NCBI GenBank assembly: GCA_009731375.1
Contig: BJOX01000068.1
Span: forward strand, 655,097 to 719,096
Length of the DNA stretch: 64,000 bases
Direction: 5' to 3'
Source of the DNA: Paulinella micropora
Lineage: Eukaryota > Cercozoa > Imbricatea > Euglyphida
Below are positions 53,601-64,000 of the stretch, in pieces. How positions within the stretch are numbered: position 1 is the stretch's first letter; each line of letters starts with the position of its first letter. Both the position numbers and the translations under genes were made by a program. The notes under the pieces are model-generated. The model saw only the letters and a list, made by a program, of their open reading frames with translations, had not been told where the DNA came from and ran no database searches.

Positions 53601-55904
53601 GAGAAGAAATTACGCCCAATCATGTTTATTAGTAGGAAGTTGTGTGCGGCGGAGAGAAACTATTGCACAAGGCAAAGAGAGGCGTTGGCGGTAGTATGGG
53701 CCCTCAAGAGGCTCAGAGAGTATTTGTGGGGAGGACCTCAATTTACTGTCAGAACTGATCATCATAACCTGTTATGGTTGATGAATCATGAACAGACGGG
53801 ACGGCTGGCGCGGTGGCAAGCGTTCTTGTCTTGTTTCGATTTTACAATGGTCCATCTACCGGGAAAGCGAAATGTGGTCGCTGATAGCCTCTCTAGGCTA
53901 GAGTTTAACTCAGAAGTATCGGCGTTGGTGTCCACGGTGGAGATGGAAGACTTGTCCACTGACAAGGTGTATGAGGTCAGCCACATTGAGGCGATGGAGA
54001 TGGCGAGTGGAGTCCGATATGACCGCACAAGTCTACGGTACAGTCCACAAAACCCGGATCACGGGATATGTTGTGAGCTACATACCCAGGAGGACGCTGA
54101 GTGGTCCTATGAGGTATATGAGAATGCGAAGGCGAACATAAGAGAGGAAGAGGAGACGCAGGAAGTTTATCCGGAGCCTCCTCAAGAGCGGAGAAGTGAC
54201 CTAGACGATGACCCGGAAAGAATCGGGGTACGGCTAGAAGATGGTACTATCCATATAGCCTCGCCTACCGCATGGAGGCAACAACAGGCTCAAGATCCGG
54301 AGTTTAAAGAACTGATACAGTTATATCAGAACCCGGATGAGCTACGGATGACGAAAGCGATCAAAGATCAGATGAAGGAGATGGGATGGAGAGATGGTCT
54401 ACTGTGGTACAAGGGCCTTCACGGTCGCTATGCGTCACAGCCGGACAAATGGACCCTTTGGGTACCGGAGAGTCTGAGACGATTTATATTTGTCGCAGCC
54501 CACAATTGCCCACTTTTGGCGCATCCGGGTCGACAACGAACTCATATGTTCGTAGCGAGGCGATTCTGGTGGAAGAAGATGAAGGAGGAGATAGATCAGG
54601 CGGTGGATGCATGCATCCCGTGCAAGATAAACAAAACACCACTGAAGGCAAATTTCGGCCTGATTGGCGAATTTCCTCTTCATGCGGGGATGTTTGAGTT
54701 TATACACATTGATCATGTGGGACCTTTCCCAGAATCGAAGGATGGTTACAAATACCTCCTTACGGCTATTGACAGAGCCACCAACTATGTGTGGATCATC
54801 CCTGTCAAAGACGTTACCGGCAAGACGACGGCCGAGGCGCTGATCGATAGGATCATCTCACAGATCGGAGTACCAAGAAAGATATGTTCTGATCGAGGCT
54901 CGGACTTTAATAACGAGGTCATCGACAAACTATCTAAGTATTACGGGATGAAATGGCAATATGTTACTGCCTATAACCCGCGAGCAAATGGGAAAATCGA
55001 GCGGGTACACAGACCCCTCAAAGCCTCGCTAAAGATGTATTGCACGAAGAAGGAGAATCAAAGAGCATGGGTCGAGGCAGCACCATCATTTGCGTTTGCA
55101 ATGAACTGTCTACCCTCTACGGCGTTAGGAGGCTCGAAGAGCTCAATCTCGCCATATCAGTTAGTATATGGGCGTGAGCCTGATATCCCGACTTCGCTCC
55201 TTCACCCAAAAGACACTTGGGCGGATGCGGATGAGTTGTTTGGGATGAGACTTAGAGTGAAGATGGAGGCGGAACAAATAGTCAGGGCGCATAGAGAGGC
55301 GGAGCGCCGAAAGACTGATGCTGAAGGGGTGCGACAAGCGCACTTGGATCAGATCAAGTTCCAGGTCGGGGATATTGTACTATTGTACCATCCTCAAGTC
55401 CCGAAGGGAGTCAGCTCTAAGCTGTTCACTCACTGGAAAGGACCTTATCAGATTATGGAACAGACGGGACCTCTGAATTACAAGATCAGGGGTAGAGGGA
55501 AGGTGCAAATTGTGAATGTAAGAAGGCTGATTAAGTATGATCCCTTCTTACTGGAAGATGAATCCGTTGAGGAGGCGTTAAAACGGATGAAGGATGATTT
55601 CAAAGAGGTGCCGCCCATCCACAAGGAGGCTGGCATAGACCAAGACGATGCTTATCGGGCACCGATAGCTGAGAAGGAGGAGAGTGAGGTGGACAGCAAG
55701 GAGAAGACTGACCGCATAAGCGCGGTGGGGACTCAGTCCAAGTCTCCGCGAGAGCATAGCGGAAAGAAGGAGAAGATCACAGAGGCGCAGCTAAGGAGAG
55801 CGCGGAATGATCTTATCAACGACCAACCGAGGAAGGCGATGAGGTCGATGAGATCAAAGGACGTCCACCAGGAGGAGGAGGGGACGGACACTGACCCGTA
55901 AGTA
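50649..55904 (+). CDS. pol: Pol polyprotein: protease, RT, RNase H, integrase (Ty3/gypsy type)
   Basis: 1750 intact codons from the frame overlap to TAA (55902-55904). In order: a retropepsin-like region with DTMA at residues 179-182 and ILLSYDQLATMGAVID; reverse transcriptase with WRLTVNYARVNK, FWQIPL, LPMGLKQAPGLFQ and YIDD at 815-818; RNase H with VVDTDASKFAIGAVLQQ (Asp967), TRQREALAVVWALK and RTDHHNL; integrase with a zinc region (His1285, His1292, ACIPC), catalytic Asp1355, Asp1415 and Glu1451 (D-D35-E), and a HWKGPYQI (GPY/F) module. The C-terminal ~130 residues are charged with no chromodomain seen. Domain order PR-RT-RH-IN is Ty3/gypsy. All RT, RH and IN catalytic residues are present, so it may be functional. 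Confidence 0.93.
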
Positions 55905-55956
55905 TGTATGCGTATATACATAAATATGTATATAGATATGAAGGTAAAGGACTTAC
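55905..55956. other. Junction between pol and the minus-strand gene
   Basis: Only about 50 bp of TA-rich sequence separates the pol stop from a minus-strand GTAAGT donor (55951-55956 on the plus strand reads ACTTAC). A purine-rich tract (GGAGGAGGAGGGGACGG, 55870-55886) just before the pol stop could be a polypurine tract, but no 3' LTR follows. Confidence 0.45.
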
Positions 55957-57277
55957 CCGTGGAAGCGTGCGGTGACGCTCTCCTTCACCATGGTGCCCTT
56001 GTTGCGCCATTGCAGCCAATCCTCGACGGTGGTAGCGTGGCGCTCGGGGATTGTAAACCCCCCCCCCCCCCTGCTTGCTTTGGTGCGCCTTGAATTGTTT
56101 GCAGGTTATGTAGCACAACACCTGGGGGGGGGGACCCATGGTAGAAAAGCTGGCGCAATTCTGACCCCCCACCCTTGTTGATCATGTAATGAGCCCAATC
56201 TTCCCCCAGGAAGAGCATTACCCGAAACCCTTTGTGACCCGTGGCCTTGGTAGCCTCTGTTTCCTCGAACATCGTGATGCACCCCACGTGCACGCGGTCC
56301 TCGAAGACGGGGCGGTGATCCTGAGGAAGTAGCGCGCGTTGGCCTTCACAGTCTTACTGTGCATTCGCACAGTAAGCCACAAGACAAATTCGCCTTCGAT
56401 TGGCTCTGCCTGCAAACCAAAACATATAATATAATGTGTGTGTGTGTGTGGGGGGGGAAGAGAGAGAGTGAGAGAGAGAGAGTGAGAGAGAGAGAGAGAG
56501 AAAGACCATCCCCCATGCCTTTTTTGAAAAGTAGGCACGTTGGAGCATGCACGCCAGGCCCGCGTGGTAAGCTTTGTAGGAGATGGTGGCGCAGGTATCC
56601 ACGACCTTGGGCAGGGCCTGGGGATCGAGCCCCAACATGGCGCACGCTCCTGTATCTATATCTGGAAACCCTGCCTCTACCACTCTCTCACTCGCACGCA
56701 CGATCACCGCCCCTGCTGCCTTTAACATTCTTACGTGCTTATGAAATGGGTGGTTGCTGAAATCAGCAGTAATTTTCATCTCACCCGTAAATTGAGCCCC
56801 GGACTTAAACGGAATCATTTTTTGAAATGCGCGAATGAAATCTCTCCGCCACATGTCATCATTAGATGAAGTAGGTAAACGCATTAAACTATCAAGAATG
56901 CTTACGTCGTCATTAACTTTCTTTGGTTTGTGGGGGGTGCGTGGTGGTGGTGTGGTTTCCTGTGAGTGTGGTTTGTAGAGTGGGGTTTTTTCCCTCTCTC
57001 TCTTCTCAAACATGGGTGCTCCCTCACAAGACTCAAAAAACTCTCTCACACTCTCCCACAGCGCCTCCACAGTGTCCCAATAGGGCACATCTGCCTCCTG
57101 CTCTAGCCAGCCGACGCCCCACGACTCCAAATCGTTCATCATCTTCTTGCGGAGACGATACAGTGCTGCCTTCTGCTTCCTGGTCAGCTCGGGGGTGGCC
57201 TTGCGCTCGTTCTTGCCAGACATGGCCTGCCCAAACACAAGATTTTGTGCAAACGCCACAAAAATTGTGGTTAGCAT
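55957..57277 (-). CDS. Uncharacterised spliced gene, minus strand
   Basis: The first exon starts at ATG 57277 or, in better context, ATG 57223 (MSGKNERKATPELTRKQK) and runs to about 56513, ending KKAWGM before GTCTTT. A roughly 90-nt (CT)n/(CA)n intron follows, with acceptor TTTGCAG. The second part reads AEPIEGEFVLWLTVRMHSK, then, one base out of frame, HRPVFEDRVHVGCITMFEE and FRVMLFLGEDWAHYM. After G/C homopolymers of 10 and 14 bases it reads HATTVEDWLQWRNKGTM up to CACGG and GTAAGT at 55956. No family recognised. Frame breaks lie at or near homopolymers, so sequencing error, further small introns or decay are all possible. Confidence 0.5.
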
Positions 57278-57652
57278 CTCTCATGTTAACCGGCGTTAAA
57301 TTTCATTCCGGTTCGGTTTCGGTGGCGAGCCTTAACGGTTTTGCGGCGGAGCCGGACAACCGTTTCCGGTTTTCTACTTCTGCGTCCTGTTCTTTTCTGT
57401 TACCTTTTCTGGGCGAAGCCCGGCGTAGTATTTTATTGTTTTACTTTTGGCCACCGTCACATGCTTGTCTGCTTCTTTCTGGTTTGTCTTTTCTTTCTCT
57501 GTCAACGCCCTGTCGCGGAACAGCCTGAAATGCCAAAAAAAATATGAGAAATATGCGCTAATCCCGGAATACCTGCGAGGCCGTTGGACTTTTGGCTGCT
57601 TAGCTAGCGAGAAATCTTATTTTCGTCTGACCGGTGTTCAGTGCTAAGTGTC

Positions 57653-58818
57653 ATGATCAAGAAGAACGGTATCGTCTCGTTTCGATTTGGCTCCGTCGTG
57701 GACTCATCGGCTGCTGTGGAAATGTTCGCCGACAAAGCTGACCTCGTTCGTGGTGTGGGAAAAGTTGTGGACGGAGACGAGAAAGACGGATTCAGAGTGG
57801 AATATGTCTTTGGTGGAGTGCATTGCTACGCCATCATTCTGCCCTATTTCCTACAAGATGAGTCGAAGTCAAAAGCTAAGTTTGGTCAAGTCATCTTCGA
57901 AGATGGTTCCCTGTGGAAGGCACCGGTCGTGGAGGAGAAATTTACGAAAATCTCGCTAGCAGCTAATGACATTGTGCAAAGAAAGACTTTTTGCGTGCTT
58001 CGTCTGACCTTGTCAAGCTCGTTGGAAGTGAAGCTAAGCTCAACGAAAAGAAGCTACAAGTGGCTGACATTCTTCGACGTGTGTACAGCGCCGACGGTCT
58101 TGCACAACTAGGTGTTACTTACTTTATTAAGCATTATTTAACGAAGCTTGGAGCTGGGAAACCTTCCAAGAAAGTCTATAGCGAAGCTATTGCAACTGTG
58201 CTCATACAGAGCAAGCCCAAAGTTAAATGGTCGGATGTCGTGAAGGCTGAAATGATTGCCCCGATCGAGCCTGCGGCTGAAGATTCGAAGTCTGACACTC
58301 CCAAGGGATTGGGCAAAAGCAAAGGGAAGAAATCGTCAAAGAAGCGTAAGGAACCCCCGTCGCCCGAACCCGCAAAGCCGTCATCAGAACCGGAGGACGA
58401 AAAAAGCAACGACGATCGCCCCGACGATGAAGAGCTTGGAGCACTGCCGGAATTGGACGCGGAAGTGGAGGCAGCCATCGAGGAGATGATGAAGGCAGAG
58501 ACCCCTGGCAACCCAAGCAAGAAAGGTGAGAAGAAGTACATCGTGATTGCAACGGATGGAAGCAATCGTCGCGTATCTTTTCAAGATGGTACCGGTTCCG
58601 GAGCTGCCCCTGAACCGACACGTCGTCGAGCAGTCGCCTTGGGCACAGCTGTCGCGAATCGCATCGAAGAACGTGTTGCTGCGGCAGCAGAAGCAAGAGG
58701 TATGAATGATGCAGAAGATCTGATTGAGAGGCTTGGTCTGGGTGCAAGTGAGCAAGAGAGGCATGACCTATTGGACTTGTTCGCGGGCATTCCACGAGCC
58801 TCTGATCTGGTTTGGTAG
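57653..58818 (+). pseudogene. DIRS element gag-like region, two frames
   Basis: Begins ATG 57653 (MIKKNGIVSFRFGSVVDSSA) and runs to about 57990, where the sensible frame shifts by -1 at a run of five T (ACTTTTTGC). It continues DFLRASSDLVKLVGSEAKLN to a TAG at 58816. The second part is Lys/Ser/Glu-rich in the middle. A further frame (about 58800-59043) reads DVIYLRELHPTKSHMPQGQK and DSVCEDIGFMARMFGRIRPD. Role inferred from position only. Confidence 0.55.
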
Positions 58819-59043
58819 AGATGTGATCTACCTGAGAGAGTTACACCCTACGAAATCGCACATGCCACAGGGGCAGAAGTTTGAAGCATCTCTAGATCTA
58901 GTCAACAACCCGACGCCGGACTCTGTCTGCGAGGATATCGGTTTTATGGCTCGTATGTTCGGCAGGATTCGTCCCGACCTGCAGCCAAACATTTACGACT
59001 ACGGTGGACATTTACGTTTGCTTTTCAAATCCCGGTTATTCTG

Positions 59044-59391
59044 ATGGACCATCGACTTTGTCAGCAGTTAGCAGTGGGAAAATGGTATGGATCCCCGGAA
59101 GCGTTGGCTATCGCTCAAGCGACTTTGTGTTTCAAGCCCCACGAGTTCGATAATGCGTTGGAAGGAGCTGCGCGACGAGAAGCATTGCAAAACCGTCGAA
59201 GTTGCTACCAAAACCGCAACGAAACCCGACGCAAGAAGGTGACCTGTAAGTTCTGGGCCTCCAGCAAGAAGTGCCCCTGGCCTAGTTGTTTTGCTCATTT
59301 CTGCCCAGTTTGCGACGGTCAGCAAGACCACCGTGAGAGTAACTGCCCAAAACGTGGTGACGACAAGTGGAAGGCAGTGGCCAAGGTCTAG
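59044..59391 (+). CDS. DIRS element Cys/His finger protein segment
   Basis: 115 codons ending in TAG. Contains CKFWASSKKCPWPSCFAHFC, then CDGQQDHRESNC, that is Cys-x8-Cys-x4-Cys followed by further Cys and His, typical of nucleic-acid binding in retroelement Gag C-termini. Probably once continuous with the preceding frames. Confidence 0.6.
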   Translation: MDHRLCQQLAVGKWYGSPEALAIAQATLCFKPHEFDNALEGAARREALQNRRSCYQNRNETRRKKVTCKFWASSKKCPWPSCFAHFCPVCDGQQDHRESNCPKRGDDKWKAVAKV

Positions 59392-60300
59392 GGGTGCCCT
59401 GGGGAGTCTACTAAGGCTGACGACTCCCTTGGGTACAAAAAGAAGCCCCCAGACAGTCCGACTTCGAGCCTCGAGAAGGAAGACAATCCGTTCTTCAACC
59501 TAGTCAGCTCGAAGAGCCACAGTGAGTTCGTTCGGTCTGGTCTTCCACCTAAAAAACCATTTTTGGTAAAAAGCGTCGTGAGCTAACTCGACGAGTGGTC
59601 CACAGCTCGCACGACCCGTTGCAAGACAACCTCAAGCAAAAACAGATTGCGGCAGCGTCCCCTGTGGTGGCACCTCGGCCGGCCCGGCTCCAAGTTTTGC
59701 CCAAATCGGTTTCCTGGGCCCAGCATCTGACCACATATTCCCGTACGCTCTCCCCAACGGCCCCTACGTCGAGATAATGTTATTGGAGTCGTCTACAGCA
59801 TCGCCTGTGGTAGACATCAACTCATCAATTATCAACGTACCGTTGCGGCCCCTGCCTTGGGTGCAGGCAGAGTTCGAGGCTGAGGAAGCATTGGGTGCCT
59901 TCGTGGATCCTCTTATCGCTCCTAAGCTTTCTTCGTCTGAGTCGGTGGATGTAACTCTCTCTTCAAGTAGCTCAACACATTTCCAGAATCCAGAATGGGT
60001 CCTCTCGGTTCAACGCCTCTCCCTTAGGCTTGCAGCAAAGATAAGCGTAGGAGATGAGATGTGGCACGAGTTCCTCTTCATTGCATGTGCTCTGCCTTTC
60101 GCTTTTGCTGCTGCTCATCAGCTTAGTTTAGCCAACCAATGCCAGAAAGGTGGTGTAGTCCTTCTCGTTAGCTACTTTGGGAGAGTTGAAAGCCTTGTGC
60201 TGGAGCCTTGGGCGACTCATGTATGGTTCAACCAGCTCTCGTCTCCTGTTATCAAGTCTGGTCAGGACAGAGTGATTATGTTAGCTGATTTTCGTTGAAC
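59392..60300 (+). pseudogene. DIRS element linker region
   Basis: An open frame 59777-60298 (peptides LRPLPWVQAEFEAEEALGAF and DEMWHEFLFIACALPFAFA) with no recognised domain, lying between the finger and the reverse transcriptase. It may be the N-terminal extension of pol. Confidence 0.4.
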
Positions 60301-61700
60301 AAGGGGCATAGGGAGGAAGATTGTATTTATTCCTTGCCAAGGTAGTAAGCTTCGTTTCTCTCTACCCAAACGGCGTGTTCCTTTGCAATCCAGCCCTTTC
60401 GATGCAAGTTTAACGTCATGGCCATTTTGGAGGAGGCACGGCTATGCCGAGATCTACCCCAAAGGGAAGTGGAGTGGTTGAAAGTTTTTCTCACTGGCAC
60501 TCGTTCTGGCTACAGACTCAGGCACGGGAGAATTTTTACGAGACTACTCTCGTTGTCAGCCCATTAAGCCTGAGCACATGAGGACAATGTGGGAGGCTCG
60601 TATGAAGCAAGTGGCCAAGGGGTTTCAGCTGGACCTTTCGATCGTGTACCGTTCGATTCCCTAACCCATCGTGCCCCCAACAGGCCATCATCATGAGGGA
60701 GCATACTGTGCCTAAGAACAAGTGGGACAAGTCGAACATGGAAGTGAGGCTTATCACCCATGAATCTTACCCCCCTGGGCTTTCCTTTAATCAAATGTGC
60801 CCCGACACCATTTGCTACACTCATGACCAACAAGTGGCAAGGATGTTAAAGCGGGCTCTGGTTGTGTTGTTTATGGAGCTGACGTGCCGAACGCCTACAA
60901 ACAAACGGGGCTTTGTGATGCTATCCTCTGGCAGCAATGTGTTAAGCTTTTAGACCCTGAGTCGGGCCTAGAAAAATTTTTCGCAGAGTTGTATCCCCCG
61001 TTCGGTGGTTCGTTTTCAGCCGTCGGGTGGAATCGTTTTGTAAGGTCTCTTGAGTCTATTTGTGCTCGTCATGAGCTCAGCACGATGCTTTATGTGGATA
61101 ACTCCGATGGTGTCTGCAATGATATGCCAACGGCAAGGGAGCACCTCGATCGGTTCGTAGCCCTTTTCGCCAAGCTTGGGATTCCGTTGCACGATATTTT
61201 TATTGATCAACTTTTTCGAAGCCTGGGGTGGACAAAGTGCACCACGGTAGACGGGTGGTATATTGAGCTTCCTTTCGACAAGCGCGAGATATCATGGCTC
61301 AGTTGGCCAAGATCAGTCGAGGAGGGTGGCTACCCCTTCATAAGCTAGCGTCTATTCTGGGCCTCTTCGTTCACATAGGCACGGTTTTGTTTTACATGCG
61401 ATATGCTACTGGGCAGTTCCGTCTCTCCTATAACGCATTGGTTCTTAAACAAGCCCCTGGCGGGTATGTTAGCCATCGTGCCACGCAAGCAGCACGGTGG
61501 GGCATGGAGTTGTTGAGGCGCAAGGACTTTCGATTGCCTATGGCTGATATCACAAGGGTGGGTGCCTTCAATATGGACACGCTAGTATGGGAAGGGGACC
61601 CTGGGGTGTTAACTGCCCTGGTGGATGTGAATTGCCTTGTTGGGAGCTCAGCATCGCGGTGGAGAAAGGCTTGGCTTATATCCAAGCCTGTTCCTCAGCA
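60301..61700 (+). pseudogene. DIRS element reverse transcriptase, frame-broken
   Basis: Peptides in successive frames: EHMRTMWEARMKQVAKGFQ (about 60575-60630), GADVPNAYKQTGLCDAILW (about 60875-60930), VGWNRFVRSLESICARHELS, then LYVDNSDGV at about 61088-61114, and HRATQAARWGMELLRRKDF. The layout fits a DIRS-type RT palm, but the YxDD box reads YVDN (61091-61102), with Asn replacing the second catalytic Asp. Several stops lie upstream. Confidence 0.6.
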
Positions 61701-61721
61701 GAGCATCTTTAGCTGTCGGGA

Positions 61722-62102
61722 GTGGTCCGCGACGAGCTCGAGCTCAAAGCCTTGGTGTCCACCAGCGGCGTACCGTCGGCGCCTGCCAAAGAGTTGGATA
61801 ATGCGTTAGCAAGTGCTCTTGAGATTGCTGAGGCTTTTCAGTTTAACAAAATCCACATAGTAACTGATTGCAAAGCAGCGCATGCGGGAATCAAGATATG
61901 TTATTCACGGGAAGCAAACTTGCAGGAAATCATAGACAAGTACACATGGGAGTTAGCAGATAAGGGAATTTCCGTGTCTGCGTCTGCTGTGAGTCGTGAT
62001 CGTCTTACGGTGGTGGATCTGCTTGCCCGTGGACAGGTGGACGCCGCGGCGAGGCAGTGGAGCGCTTCGAACCCCTCCGCTCGTTCTTTGAGGGCTCACT
62101 AG
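61722..62102 (+). pseudogene. DIRS element RNase H segment
   Basis: Open frame with AKELDNALASALEIAEAF, then KIHIVTDCKAAHAGI, matching the RNase H strand that carries a catalytic Asp followed by the small-residue helix, and AVSRDRLTVVDLLARGQ near the end. It lies between RT and recombinase as in DIRS elements. Confidence 0.6.
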
Positions 62103-63129
62103 TCTCCCGAGAGTTCCCGTGGCTAGTTAACCACGCAGTGGAACTCATGAGTAATGCTGTGGCACCAACGTCGTCGGCGGCTTACAACTCCGCAGTGAAT
62201 CAGCTTCAAGCCATGGCGGAGGCGTTTTCGACTGAGGACTTTATTATTGAATGGTGGCGACCTTCGCCTCTCATTGTTGTTCTTTTCCTAGCGCATATGT
62301 CTACCTTCTACGCCGTCAATACGCTTAAAGTTTACATGCATGGAGTGCGTGATTTTATGATGAGGCTCAGCTTAGAGGACCCTACACGGAACTTCTTTGT
62401 AGAGTTATGTTGGAGAGGATCAAGCGCAGCAAGCGGACGAAGCCAGACGATTGCCTCACGCTCACCATTGAGATGTTGACGAAGTCAGCTTCGCTTATTT
62501 TAGGGTTCACGCAAATGGGGATACCGAAGTCGGCGGCCATTCATCTTCTGATCGCCTGCCAGACGTGCTCAACGTGGGGTGTCCGAGTCTTGCTCCGCAT
62601 CGGTGAGATCTTCCTGAGTGGGCACAAACTGATTTATAGTGTTTTACGTAATGCACACATCCGCGAGGGGGTAATTGATGGCATCAACTTCATCTGCCTT
62701 CTGCTTGACGGGTCAAAGGTGTATCCATTTCGACGAGGTTGTGAGGTTCTCTTGGGGCAACAAGATGATGAGCGGGTGTGTCCTATGTTTTGGAAGCATA
62801 TGTATGAGAAGAGTTGTAAAGTTCATAGAATTCCCCAAGGCAGTCTGGAGGCTGTGTTCCGCTCGGCAGGCGGGCGAGCAATCGACCTTACTTCGTTTGT
62901 CAGTACGATGCGAAAGCTACTCTGCGATTCAGGCACGAAGGAAGGTGCGAAGTTCAATTGCATCTCGCTGCGGCGAGGCGGAGCGTCGGTGATGGCAAGG
63001 GCCGGGCTCAGCCCGATGTCAATCAAACGTGCGGGGAGATGGACGTCCGATTGCTTTCAACTGTACGTTGGTGCGCCAGCAACTGGGCTATTGGCGGAAC
63101 AGCGTCTGATGGGGTTGATTGTGCCGTGA
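62057..63129 (+). pseudogene. DIRS element tyrosine recombinase (frameshifted)
   Basis: The N-terminal part (62057 to about 62405; SSAAYNSAVNQLQAMAEAF) resembles the SAM-like DNA-binding domain of phage-type integrases. After a -1 shift near 62400 the catalytic domain runs to 63129 (TGA 63127-63129). It includes WGVRVLLRIGEIFLS (first Arg), NCISLRRGGASVMARAGLS (second Arg; the usual His of HxxR is Ile) and GRWTSDCFQLYV with the nucleophilic Tyr at 63064-63066. Confidence 0.75.
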
Positions 63130-63332
63130 TCACCACTGTGTCAGCCGTGTGGAGGAAAGCAGTCCGCAGCTCACCTGTGAGCCATGAAGTGCTCGGTTAG
63201 CAGCGGAGCGGCTGCAGTAGGTTTCACCACCCAATCACCCTTCGTTGGCTCGTACTAGCCTACTTGCTGTAGCTCACATTAAAGTTATTTCTTCTCTGTT
63301 CGCTACTGAACTGAACCGGTTTGAAATTTAAC

Positions 63333-64000
63333 ATAACAGAAATGCAGAAAACAAGCTTGGACACCAGCAGCAAAGCAAAAACAGCAAGCAGCAACAACAG
63401 GAAAGACATATGACAGACAGAGAGAGCACGAAAAGCAGAAAAGACAGAACGCAAAAAAAACAAAGAACGAAGGCATATTTGGAATGGAAGATATGCATGG
63501 CGCATGTGATTATGGCGTGAGTTCATGAACCCTACCTCTAACCTAAGAGAAAATGCGTTGTATTATGATGCAGCATGTGTAATATGGTCAAACGCAATTA
63601 GAGGCATCAAAACAAAAACGAAATTAAAAAGTGCGCGCTGGACCCCCCCCCGCCCCCCCTCTCACAGCGAAAACGAACACAAAATGCCTCATGCCAAGCA
63701 TTTTGTCAACACACAACATGTATAGGATAAAATTCCACAAACAATTGGGAAAAGCAATACTCGGGGGCAACAGATGGGGAAAAAAAAACATGGCAGCACA
63801 GCTACAGAAGCACCGATTTCAAAGTGTCAGTAGTTGGCGAAAGAAGCACATGAACTCACAGTTCTTGTGCAAAAGTGGACAAAACACTACAGGAACACAT
63901 TGCAACACAAAACAAAACAAAATGTAATGAATAGAGAACAGACTCAACACAAACATAATGTGGGGTACACGTCCGCACAAAAAGCACACAACACACCCAA
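63333..64000. other. Right flank, no gene seen
   Basis: A-rich, non-repetitive sequence with C-runs near 63643-63659. Only short frames without recognisable motifs occur on either strand. Confidence 0.5.

Larger units (their letters stand above)
57295..63332 (+). mobile_element. DIRS-type tyrosine-recombinase retrotransposon
   Basis: About 6.0 kb bounded by an inverted repeat of about 37 bp: GTTAAATTTCATTCCGGTTC at 57295 against the reverse complement of the sequence ending 63332 (GTTAAATTTCAAACCGGTTC). Inside, in order, are gag-like frames, a Cys/His finger, reverse transcriptase, RNase H and a tyrosine recombinase. No DDE integrase or methyltransferase was seen. The coding sequence changes frame at least five times, so this copy is likely dead. 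Inverted ends plus RT-RH-YR define DIRS/PAT-like elements; the internal complementary region was not searched. Confidence 0.75.

Noticed and set aside
55805-56172. Minus-strand frames overlapping the end of pol
   Set aside because: Shadow of the strongly supported pol frame; no motif of its own.

Overview
The window is eukaryotic nuclear DNA, most likely from a microbial eukaryote. A chromerid or other alveolate/algal genome is my low-confidence guess; nothing here proves the species. Signs are canonical GT-AG introns, very long simple-sequence introns, LTR, tyrosine-recombinase and non-LTR retroelements, and assembly gaps flanked by poly-G. No rRNA, tRNA or CRISPR was seen.

Region 1 (1-2835) is GT-, GA- and GGAT-type repeat plus AT-rich sequence without a supportable gene. 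Region 2 (2836-44227) looks like wall-to-wall microsatellite, but I could thread one plus-strand gene through it: 37 short exons (mean about 61 nt) and 36 phase-consistent introns, giving a 2241-nt CDS (746 aa plus stop) spread over 41.4 kb. The protein has a hydrophobic multi-pass N-terminal third and a soluble remainder with faint cytochrome P450-like landmarks. I do not recognise the family with certainty.

The introns follow a striking rule. About 22 exons have partial copies ('echoes') in the neighbouring introns. Copies upstream of an exon carry its acceptor plus 5' part; copies downstream carry its 3' part plus donor. Each is cut off at a microsatellite. Several introns begin with a microsatellite whose unit is itself the 5' splice site (GTATGT, GTAAGT, GTGAGT, GTATCT). 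The same (CTAT)n tracts also hold 5'-truncated 3' ends of non-LTR retrotransposons that run at their 3' ends into (CTAT)n, including one copy with an endonuclease-like coding end.

Region 3 (44228-47970) holds the 3' flank, a decayed non-LTR reverse transcriptase with a YADD box, and a possible minus-strand exon. Region 4 (47971-55904) is an intact Ty3/gypsy-type gag (893 aa) and pol (1750 aa) in overlapping frames, without an LTR pair that I can see. Region 5 (about 55957-57277, minus) is an uncharacterised spliced gene whose last visible splice donor abuts the end of pol, so the Ty3-type element may lie in its intron. Region 6 (57295-63332) is a DIRS-type tyrosine-recombinase retrotransposon with short inverted termini, broken into several frames, with a YVDN reverse transcriptase box. 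The last 0.7 kb shows nothing.
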